DNA of 64,000 nt, taken from Phoronis australis (Eukaryota > Phoronida > Phoronidae). The notes beneath the pieces are model-generated. The model was not told the origin of the DNA and did not search any database. It saw only the letters and a list, made by a program, of their open reading frames with translations. Where the stretch lies: positions 402,993-466,992 of the forward strand of contig NMRA01000297.1 of NCBI GenBank assembly GCA_002633005.1, written 5' to 3'. The translations under genes were made by a program, and so were the position numbers. Positions within the stretch are counted from its first letter, which is position 1; each line of letters begins with the position of its first letter. Positions 47,224 to 59,600 of this stretch are shown here, piece after piece.

Positions 47224-50200
47224 GTACAGTCAAAATTTATTAATGTTGCGTCATTAACAAAATAAAAATAAAAAACGCAAACTGGAACCAAACGGAATGT
47301 CAAATTCAACGGCATTTAAACTTAGCTGTAATGAATCCTTAGCTGCGCACTGTAACAATGACCTCGGCGGTAATTTAAGTAATTATAATTATAATTGATG
47401 TAAGTAATCAATTTTTGATTTGAAAACTATGACATAAATGACTGCTCGGTATAAGGGTTTCTATCATATTGTGAGAAGAATCTGTACAGTTGTATTTATA
47501 CCCAATGGCTATCAAGGTGAGATGCGAAAAAAAATATTTTGGTATTAATTTTGATTGTCATGTGAAATAAGTTTCATTTTGGAACAATTGCTGTTTATAG
47601 GGCATTATTTCATTTTGAAAAGGAATTATCAATTAGAGGATAGATAGTTTCGCATTCAGTTTCGAATTGCAAATTTTCCACAGTAATCAATGGAATTATT
47701 AAGAAGTAAAACAAAAGCATAATCAAAGAAATTGTCGTCAGCGTTGTTATCAGATGATCGGTTACAACTCCTTTAAAACATAGCTTACATGAGCTTACTC
47801 AAGGTGCCATCTCGACTGTTGGTTAAGGTTATGCAGCACTTTATGAACAGGTGTGTATAGTTAGCCAAAGATCTTTTAACCCAGTAAAAGTACAGATTAC
47901 ATGAAAGTTGAAAGCATACAAAATTGGATTTATGATTGTATAGTAGAAAACTTTTACCTTAACAGAGCTGTTTAGATATTGCGCATTTTGTTTGTGCATA
48001 CGGGTGCGTGCTGGAGTGTGCGTCTCTGTATGCGTATGCGTGCGTGTTTGTTTGTGTACATGTGCTTGTAAGCGTGTGTGCGAGCGCGAACGCGCGTGTT
48101 TGTGCTTACCGTAAAGGAAAATGGGAACTTTCGCAAAGTTTTGATTCTTGTTCATAAAGAATTCAAGGTGTAAACGTAAGTTTGCGAAGAAATAAGGCAG
48201 TGACTTGTAAAGTACATGGCCGTAGCTAAGGCGTGAGGCTGATGCGTACGAACACCCTCACCGGAAATCAGTTTGGTCCGCCTAAGATTCAGCAGGAATA
48301 TTTTTGCTTTAGACCTCAGTTGCAAGAATCTGACGTAGACGACGGACGACCTGGGTAGTGGAAAATGGGTTGTAATCGGAAAATAGGGTAGAGAACCAAG
48401 CAGATGGTTCGCTTATAATAGCTGGTTATGGGCCATGATAGAATCAAAAACAGACAATCGCCGCACAAATTACAAATGTCGTATAAATTCGACGTTTTGT
48501 CTATTAATTTTAGATATCATCAGGATACAAACAATCGGATAACGTAGCTGGACCCGAGAAAACGAAAGTTTTCATTTCTCTTGGTAACACAAGGCCCAGT
48601 AGTCTGAAGATAAAACTTCAATTATCTCGTCTTGTACATTCCATAGACCCAGCCGCTGAGCTGATGGTGGTTTTCAAGTCTCTTTGTAAACTATCCAATA
48701 TGCTCTGTAAACATATACCTTTGTTAAACAATAGCAATGTTGCTTATAACGTTGACTGTCGTAATTGTAGACACCTCTGTGACAGATGGAGAGTACGTCG
48801 CACCTTAGACAAAAGTAACGTCTACAGGCATTGTACTAGTAACATTCACCAAGCTAATTCAGTCAGTATAATCTGTAAAGAACCTGTAAAGGTATTACTA
48901 TACATTAAAGAGTCATTCAGGACCAGCTACTGGTTCTCTGAATAATATGCAGACCTCATTGACCATGCAGGTATATGTATTTACTATTTCCTGCCATTGC
49001 TGTTGCATTCATTTCATGTCATGGGTGTAACCTGACTCTTTTGTCGACACTTGATGTCTGATGTCTGGTTGCGTGTATTCTGATGATGACTAATGAATAA
49101 ACGAAACGTCAAATTTTAAAGTATGAACTTTTACATGGGTGCGGCAATTGTTCGTTTTTTGGTTGGTTACGGGCATGGAATACTTAACCTTCAAAAGTTG
49201 TAACGCAATTTTACTTTTGTGGTCTTCAGATGAATGTGTGCGAACGCGCCGCACTTGCTTCAGTCTGAACTGTCCTGGGGGTTCTCACCGCCATTACTAC
49301 TTCACTGCGTCGCATGGCTCCACCTCGCAGAACGTCTACTGGTCAACGCCAAGCTGTACATGTGGGTAAGAATTTATCTCATGTCCAACATCATGAGTAG
49401 AAGAAACAGCAATACCTTTCACGCTAAAGAGACTCATCAATGACGTCGAAGAGCGGCCGGGCCTTGCAATTTTACTCGTAATGAAAACGATGATGCTTGA
49501 AACTCCATGGCTGATACAGTGTACTTAAGATTTCCATACCCACTTTTTAATTTGTGCAACTGATTTGTAATTGATAGTTACGCTGGTGTTTGGTTTTGGC
49601 ATAAGTTAGTGTTTCTTTGCGATTAGATGTTTTAAGCTCATGATTTGGTTATATACACATTCACTGACAAAGCTTTGGTAATCAATTGAAATTATTGGCT
49701 TAGTTTGTATATGTTACCTTCCTACACTCGATATGCTGACCTTTATATTGATGCAATGGGCTAAACCTGATATCACGCCACTGATATCCAAGTGGATGGC
49801 TTCTACACCATGTATGGAATAACCACAAAGAAAGCTCCTTAGTCAACTCAGAAGACGAGGACTAGTTTGTATATTAGTCCTTTTTTCGAGAAAAATACCT
49901 GCTTACATTGGTTCTAGAAATATAAATTGAAAGCGAAACTATTTTGCATTAGTTTGTTGCACACGAAAGGATGTGTGACACTTAACATCATTAGAATATT
50001 ATAAATAATAAGCACTTAAATAACGAACTCTGTCGCAAATTTACCGCAATATATACTGTATACTAAGTCCAGACGTTTTGTTTCTTCGCTCAAAACATCA
50101 GTGCAAACGGTGGTGGAAACCATATACCTGAGAGGTGAACATTACAGAACGAGCAAACATTAGAACAGGCGACAGGAAACAGAACATCATCAGGAATCAG

Positions 50201-50589
50201 GGCCTGTGATGTAACTTTGTGGACGTAGTATTTCTGTTCGAAAGAGGAAGGTTGAAAGTCTGTTGTCACCCCATAGCATATATGTGTCATCAAAATCAAT
50301 GTCATTTTGAGTGGTAAAGGTTTGTCGAAATACAGCGCTGTTGCCAATGGCTTTCTGTTCTTCAATGCTTTGGTGGAGTTGGCAGAAAGGCCTCCATTCT
50401 AATGTCTCAATGCTGCTACATATCGTAGCTTCAAACATGATTTGGAATTCTAGGAGTTTTAGACAAACACCAAGTATTCGACAAGGACAACGACTGTCGG
50501 AAGGGACTCACTACTTACGATATTATTGCACCGACGACTGTGGACATTGTGGAAATTGTCATATTTGGCTGCACGTTTCAGGTTAGTAT

Positions 50590-50632
<43 letters not shown>

Positions 50633-53600
50633 NNNNNNNNNNNNNNNNNNNNNNNNNNNNNNNNNNNNNNNNNNNNNNNNNNNNNNNNNNNNNNNNNNNN
50701 NNNNNNNNNNNNNNNNNNNNNNNNNNNNNNNNNNNNNNNNNNNNNNNNNNNNNNNNNNNNNNNNNNNNNNNNNNNNNNNNNNNNNNNNNNNNNNNNNNNN
50801 NNNNNNNNNNNNNNNNNNNNNNNNNNNNNNNNNNNNNNNNNNNNNNNNNNNNNNNNNNNNNNNNNNNNNNNNNNNNNNNNNNNNNNNNNNNNNNNNNNNN
50901 NNNNNNNNNNNNNNNNNNNNNNNNNNNNNNNNNNNNNNNNNNNNNNNNNNNNNNNNNNNNNNNNNNNNNNNNNNNNNNNNNNNNNNNNNNNNNNNNNNNN
51001 NNNNNNNNNNNNNNNNNNNNNNNNNNNNNNNNNNNNNNNNNNNNNNNNNNNNNNNNNNNNNNNNNNNNNNNNNNNNNNNNNNNNNNNNNNNNNNNNNNNN
51101 NNNNNNNNNNNNNNNNNNNNNNNNNNNNNNNNNNNNNNNNNNNNNNNNNNNNNNNNNNNNNNNNNNNNNNNNNNNNNNNNNNNNNNNNNNNNNNNNNNNN
51201 NNNNNNNNNNNNNNNNNNNNNNNNNNNNNNNNNNNNNNNNNNNNNTAAGTTGTCTTTAAGCTTGAAGGATAAGAATGCGATCTAAGTTGTCTTTAAGCTT
51301 GAAGGATAAGAATGAGATCTAAGTTGTCTTTAAGCTTGAAGGATAAGAATGCAATCTAAGTTGTCTTTAAGCTTGAAGGATAAGAATGCAATCTAAGTTG
51401 TCTTTAAGCTTGAAGGATAAGAATGCAATCTAAGTTGTCTTTAAGCTTGAAGGATAAGAATGCGATTTAAGTTGTCTTTAAGCTTGAAGGATAAGAATGC
51501 GATCTAAGTTGTCTTTAAGCTTGAAGGATAAGAATGTGATCTAAGTTGTCTTTAAGCTTGAATGATAAGAATGCAATCTAAGTTGTCTTTAAGCTTGAAG
51601 GATAAGAATGCAATCTAAGTTGTCTTTAACCTTGAAGGATAAGAATGCAATCTAAGTTGCCTTTAACCTTGAAGAAAGTTGTTGTGACACCAAAGCCTAA
51701 GATCTGAGGCTTGTTCTTCACTTGAATTAATATGGATTGGTTTATACACAGAAAAATCTAGTTGCTCTTTTAGTCAAAGCTCAAGAAGTTGGCATGATAG
51801 GAAATAAAACTAATTCAATTTTGCTTGGACTCAACGAGCAATGAATTTGCTGTTCGCAACCCTCGCAGAATTAGTTCAAATCTAAAAAGGAAGGAACTGA
51901 TTAAACACCATGAATGACTGGTTCCGTGTTTTGTAGTATAGACCACGGACAATTTCTTTGCTTTGTTCCATGTTTCGAAGTATAAACTAGACTAAGATTT
52001 TGTGATTGACAAGTTCAATATTTGGTAATAAAAACTAAGCTAAATCTTCATGAATCAAATGTTCCACGATTTGTGTTATAAACTAGACTAAGTCTAAGGT
52101 TTGCTGTCCTGACGTGTGGAATGCATCTTAGGCAATATATACATTCAACGCAGGAGCTTTGCCTGTTGAGCTTTGGGGACGCCATCTCAGGCAAACCATG
52201 CTATTCAAACTTAATGGATCATTGTGGTGTACACAAGTCTTTGCTCGAGGACAAATGGATGTCGACCAACATAGTTCATTTCTTTGGAAAACAATGCATT
52301 TACGCAACTAGGATCTCCTAACCTACGTGAATATGTTTCGTTATTCATATCAAAGTAATCTATTGACGGATTATTTTGAAAACAATTTCAAATTCTGTAA
52401 CAGCATGTGGCGTGGCTGTCCATACATGTGGACCCAATTCTTCACGCTTTTATTACCTAACAGACTTTGCGCGCACAACGTTGCTTTTAAATGATCAAGT
52501 GGGTAGAGTTGGCGCTCGGCACAAAGACATCATGGAATAGTTCTAGAACACAGAAAGTTTGAGATACATGGGTGAACAGCAATTCGAGCGAGTGTGCACG
52601 AGCATGATAATATGTGAGATTTGCCAAAATCATTTGGATCCCTAGGCTGACTTGCGCAAAGTTTTTGGGAGAATTACTTGGGGTGCTAGACCGAACTATA
52701 AAAGTATATGTGGAATGGTCGAGCAGTGTTGTCACGGGCACATGCAGCAGAAATCTACCACAAGGCGGAACCAGTACCTCCACCACTCTATTCCGAGTTC
52801 AATAGTTGTCTCACGGTGAGAAAAAAGCCAAAATTACGTGCTCTCGTTGAAAATACAATGTAATATGCCATGAAATCTTGCGATATCCTTCTTTTTAGCA
52901 AGGCACATGCATTATTAAAGTCTTCTTTCCTTCTGACACAGCGCCACCTATACTGGAAACATGATGATCGACACTTGGAATTCCGTGTGAAGGCATCAAT
53001 GTGCATGCTTAATCGGATGACAGAACCTTATGACGTCGGTTTGCTTAATTTAGCCAATGAAAAGCCTTGATAAACAACATCACAGTACCACTTTTCGTAG
53101 CACTGGTAAAGAGTGTAAAGTCTACTCTGCTCTCTGTCAGTGCACAGCGTCACCTATACGAAAGTGTGTCGCAGTGAAAAGATGATGGTAATCAAGGAAG
53201 TCATTGTATAGGTGTTATTGAGCGTGGCTTGATTTGATCGTTTGTCGTAAAAATGCATCCTTATAATTAATGCCATCCATTTTGCCAAATGTTGGCCTTC
53301 AGAGAGCTTTATTTTGTTACATGTACCTTCAGTGCGTCAAAACACGAATATGGTACCGCTTTACTCTAGATATTGGGTCAGAAGCCAAAACAATACATCT
53401 CAATAGATGGACCAACATGACTTTCTCAAACTCAATAACTCACAATGTCCCAGTTTTTCTTCTTTTTGTTACTGAATGAGAAACAATATACATAATCATT
53501 TCACAGTGCTAGTACTGTGCACCGTGTAGAAGAGCCTTAACTACCCTTAACAAGAGACTTGCCGCTCAAATACCTTGTCACGGAACAAACCGGCACATTC

Positions 53601-56600
53601 AACAGCGCACATTTACGTATAACTTCGAATTCTTTTGACTGTGTTTGTCATGAGACACGAACTCTCCAGTTTTCATTTTACACCGTTGCACCGATACTCT
53701 CCCTTCCTGGATCCTAAGCAATGAGTAAAACTTATTTGAATCCGTAACAAAACTTAAAGTTGCTGCATGTATGTATCTTTGTGTCAACTTTTATTAATTG
53801 AGGTGTCTGTTTTCCACTGTGTGTCCACAAGGCAACACACAGAATGAAGGTACCCACTGTTTTATGGAGCTTTCTTGACAGTGCTAGCCGAAGAAGTGAC
53901 TTTATTTACGGTGTTTGTAACATATGGTCCAGTTTTAGTATCTCATGCTAGCACTGTTACCGTTTCAAACTGTGATTTCGACTGTAAGCTGGCAAAAATG
54001 AAGACAGTTTTTGCCGTTTCAGGTCTGACTTGCCCAGGTCGTCCTTCCTCGATATTGAATGGCTTCATCCGTTGTTCTGGCAACACTTACGGAAGTACGT
54101 GCGTGTATGGGTGTAACGACGGATACAAGATCCCGCGAAGTTCGAAAAATTACCACCGACCCACTTGTACCTACTGGTCTTACTGGTCTAGTGGTATTAG
54201 ACCCGAATGTTTTGGTAAGTCACCACCTGTACCTACTGGTCATACTGGTCCATTGGTCGTAGAACCTAATGTTTCGGTAAGTCACCACCTGTACCTACTG
54301 GTCATACTGGTCTAGTAGTCGTTCACTCGAATGTTAAGTCACAACCGACCCACCTGCACCTACTGGATTTAATATTCTAGTAGTCGTTGACCCCAATGTT
54401 TCGGTAAATAACTATTGACCCACGTGTACATAATGGTATTATTGGTGTAGTGGTCGCAGATTCAAATATTTCGTTAAGTCACGAGAGAGAGCTTTAGATT
54501 GTATGATAAACAACTATGCATATTTCACACCCCGTTGTCGGTTTTCACGACAGTGCTGAAAGATGGCAAGTGTAAAAAAAAACAAAATTTTCTACGCTTA
54601 AGATAGAAAATACACGTAAATTGAAAAGTTGTAATTTCTTTTGTTAATTTATTGACATCACGTCATTTAAGCACCAATTGACAATCGAGCATTGGAATAA
54701 AGTGTCGTCTGTTATAAACCAGAGACTTGACTTCAAAGTTTTATCAATCATTACGAAATATTATTCAGTCAGCTCTTCTGTTTATGATTTTCGGTGAGAA
54801 TCGACCTCCACTCTAGTTTCTGCTGAGGTGACCTGCCCATGGGCCTGTCTCAATCCTAAACACTGTACAGGCATTTTTGATCAAGCGTGGTTACTTTTAT
54901 TCTTATTTTCACTTTCGAACAACAAGCAAAATGCCAGTAAACGTAATTGTAAAACACTATATACCACGTTTTAAGTCAAATGAAAAATTGAGGTTTTTTG
55001 TCGAATGATGTTTAGCCTAATGTGAGTTTAAGGAGATCACGCAAGATACCGACATGCATCACAAGCAAAGCACGTGATCTCATCAGGTTTTACTCACCAG
55101 TGTATTAAGTTACGGAACGGGCTCTATAATGTCAAAGTCAACCAATTCAAACTCCGCCAATCAGGATTGTAAATGTGCACGATTGCACACGTAGACTTTG
55201 TATCTACCGCGGTAACTGGGATTTGTTTTATGAAACGTGACTTAAGACAGAGATTTGGTTTTGCGCTACACATAGCTATATCTGAAAAGCAGTTAAGTCC
55301 CACTTCAGCAAAAGTGCAATCTCAGAGAATATGCATATAACTGTTAATTATTTAGATAATTTGTGTGAAGTATTCATAGGCTGTGATGCGCGCATAATTA
55401 CTTACTTAAACCTTTGTTCACCTATTCTGAAGTGGGAGTGTGAAATCAAATTTCTGTCTTAAGTGCTTAAAACCACAATATACCTTGTTTTGACACGTGA
55501 CTACATTGTCAGAATTAGTTAACATTCCTTTATAACAATGCATCGCATAACCGTCAATTAAATATCCTAAAACCGAAAAAGTAGAAGAAAAAACGAAAGT
55601 TTTTTAGCTCCACAAACATAAGCACGACGTATAAACGTAACCTGCGCAATTCTGTAATGTCCACCAACAAGCAAATTTCATTTACTAACTTGGGCCATGT
55701 CTCCGCTTCTCTGATGTTCAGTATTACGGGAGAGCCACAGTGTGCTCAGATATTGAGACTTGTCACAACTAAAACACATCCTCATTCTTATCACACTATA
55801 AGCCACCGGAAAACAAGCAGCAATATCTGACGACATTTCCACTGAAAAACAATGGAAGATGACTAATGCTGCAATTGGTTATCACCCTTCTACGTAGTAT
55901 GCTTGTAACTCGATCGGGATCACTTTATTAACATATCTTCAGACATGTTTGCGGGTATTCTAATTTGACAGCTGATCGACGGTTGGGGATGTTTTTTTGG
56001 TATTTTTGTAATAAAATTAGTGCTTTTACCCACTTTAAAAGTCACTTTCATCAACGGACCCCATAAGTAGATTATGTATCTACCGCGTGTACCAGAGTAC
56101 ACATGTACACCTGCACCTACCTTCGGTACCAGTGTGTACACGTATCAACCGCGGGTACCAGAATATACACATGTATCTGCACGTAGTCCTTGATTGCTGC
56201 CCTCTTCCTTCCAGTGGATAAGGATCCAGAAAAGTACTGTCATTGTGATATTGACATCAAGACAAGTTTTGTGCCGGTAAGTGTGGACCTTCCTAGGCCT
56301 CTGATAAGGGCTCGAGGTAATGATCTCCCTCTCACCTGTTCTCATGGCACGAAGGAGTTACTTTCAGCACCGGAAACCGTCGTCAGATGTCGCGCATACG
56401 ACTACGAACTTGGCAGATCGTCGGAATGCAGGCAGCTCATCACTATAAAACGTAAGTCATGTACATGTATTGATGAACATCAGGTATTAGCAATCAGTTT
56501 CTGCTCTGCGAGTACTATCATAGTATTTCGCACCCAATATTTGGTAGCTTTAATATTATTTAATTTACCCCAGATTTCATTGCTTTGAGACTGAAACTGG

Positions 56601-59600
56601 GCTTTTAGTAAACATTCACCTAAATAAGGCAAACGTGCTGTGAACAAAAATAGAGGATCAATCATTTGGCTTGGCATAATGTTCGATGTTATAACAAAAT
56701 GTGTTATACGCCTCTTCTGGATGTAACCCTGAACTTCGTATATTCCGTATTACTACTAACGTTGGGATACAGCAAGCTTGATACAGTCGGTGATGTTGCT
56801 AATACTGGGGCAAGGCAAGGTGTTAGTCACTTCAATAATTTCAGCAGTTACCGTCCCTGAACAAGACATAGTTTCCCTCACTAGCACACTTTTTTGTTTT
56901 GGAAGATATTACTTGTAAGCCGCTAACTCCGCCAGAAAACGGACAGATTATTGGTTTGTGTGAAAACGGCCACCAGTCTACGTGCCGTTACACGTGCAAC
57001 ACAGGCTATCTGCCAGGTGGCAGCACTGAGGTTACCTGCCAAGAAGACGAAACATGGAGCGTCACTCCATTATGCAACAGTAAGATAATTTCGTATTTTT
57101 ACCACCAAAATTACACCTAAGTACTCAAAGGCGGAACACATCTGTATTATATACGAATGTCGTTACAAACTGGAAAAATGTTTTTGTGGTGTTGAAATTG
57201 CCAGCATTTTAGGATCAAGACTAAATATCGTGCTGATATTCTATGATTCCCCAGATTTTTGAAATTATCTCTCTGTCATACCAAAACGCTCGCTTCTCTG
57301 GTAATTTTGAATCCGAAGAAATTTCTTTAATTGAGATAAGGGGATATACATATAATACGTTTTGGTGGCATTTTTCTTTCGTTTATTTAAAATAGTTTGG
57401 TTACTTTGGAACGTACTTTAAATCTGATTTTTATAAAAACGATATGAACAATTCCTCAAACCAAAAGTGAGGCGTGGTAAGCACGTTGCGTAATGTAAAT
57501 CACTGTGTGTCTGACTGGTTGAATTGCTGTTGTGTTGTTTTTTTTCTGTGGGAAACGGGACCAGAAATATTCGGGCGTCTCAGCCATTATGACTCCAAAG
57601 AGAATACTAACCGGTGAATATTATCGGAACTTGCTTTGGTCAGATCATCACTTCTTCCGGTTGAAAATCTACTATTTTTATAAATATCCTTCTTATGGAG
57701 AATCTACTGAAATGATTTACGCTAAACACCTACATGTATCATCTAACATTCTCGTTGGCAGTTGAAAGAGTCGTGAATTCAGCTTACATGTAGCGTACTG
57801 TACAGCTTTCTTCCGAATAATACCTGGATTCATTGATTTCCGCTGTTTCATTGTCTGGATAATATTATATTTACTCCATGTCTTTTATTCACAGTTAAGA
57901 ATTGTACAGAGCCGCCTCGCATACTAAACGGATCCGTTAACTGTTCGAATTCTGATTGGCCCTATGGTTCCAGCTGTCGGTATGAGTGCGACGCAGGTTT
58001 TACGATTCCGAGACGTTTTTATGACAACTCCATTTTAACTTGCGACAATGAAGCCAACTGGGATCCTATTAATTCGCCTCATTGTTGGTGTAAGGAAAAT
58101 CGTTCGCATTTCTAATGTGCACGGAACTCACAATTTTCAGTCACATCAATATATACATGTATTAATCCTCTTTAAACTAACAAGTAAGTTTAGGTAAACA
58201 TAGGGCATTAATTTTGTGATATATTTCAGGGGTGATCAAGTGCATACTGGAATGAAGCATGCATTTATGTAACCTTGTAATGTACTCGAGCACACACAAA
58301 ACAAATATTTAATATCTTAATGTTCTTTTGTGAAACAGCAAATTTTAAAAATCATTTGGAGTTCGAGTTCGAGTACGGTGATTAGGCTTTGGTGTCATCT
58401 TAGCTTAAACATACTTTTAGCATTGTCGGATTGTTTACGTTTCTAAGATTCTACGCTAGAAATCGCTAAAAATCGCATGAGAAACAAAAATGGTGAATTC
58501 AGCCATCTCAACTCTATCAAGAGGCTTCCAGATTTTCCAAAAAGTAATGGTTTCCGTCACACCAAAATTCATCAAAATGTAATTCAACCCTCCGCTTAGT
58601 CCTGATTACAATCCAATGGACTATGCATCATGGTACTCTCTGAAGCAAAACGTTTGCCAGGGAATGAGAGCCAAATTGACTGAGCAGGAGTTAAAAGACA
58701 AGCGTGCGTTCAGCAGACGCTAGGACCTGCTGTACGCTAGGACCTAGCCAAAAGCTAGTCAAAGTCACGTGTTCTTATTTAAAATACACGGCATTATCTC
58801 GCGTAATCTCGCAAAGTCTTGCTTTTAAGCTAGGTCCTAGCGTTACTGGACGGGAGGTAGGATAATAATGTCATGGGAGGTAATTTCGATGGAAGAAATA
58901 CTAAAAGCATTTCTAGTTGGAAGAAACGGCTCTGTTTGGTCGTGGAGGAAGATGGAGGCCACATTGAACACAGAGTGAAATAATGGAGCTTCCCTTTGAT
59001 ATTTTATTTTTTGACCTGATGTTTTTAATTTAACAGTATTCGCACAATTGGTCAGAGATCTCTTTTGCACCTTGATGTTTATCTGTAGGAAATATGAAAA
59101 AACGGTTAACCCGCTGCTAAAAATTACTTGTCAGAAATGGCTCACTTTTTGAGACACCTGATATAAATGTGTATATGTATATCTATACATATAGATTATC
59201 ACATGGCGAAGTCCTTATCCAACATTATCTAGAGCAAGAGTGAATTTTGGAGAAGTATATAATTCTACAAAATCCACTAGGGCTCTAGATAAGGGGGATA
59301 CGACTGAGAACATGTAATAATCTATTTATACCACATACTGAACGAGAAACATTGCAATGAATAGATCTGCCTTTCTTGACTCGGCTTTGTAACTGCTTTC
59401 TATGTCAGAGGCCCGGGATCGGAGGTCGTGACCTTTCAAGAAAAGCCGAGCTATTTTTATCAAATAATGCTTTAGCTCAAAACCAGTTCAAAATTTAAAC
59501 AAAATATAAATAAAGTGAATCTATAAATCAAGGTTAAGCAACTATTATAGGTCACTACACATTTTATCACGCTAAGCTTCGACTGGAAAATATCGTCTGC

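Noticed and set aside
50526-51285. Long open frames through (TG)n and the second N run
   Set aside because: Artefact of the microsatellite and unresolved bases; the true exon ends at 50581.
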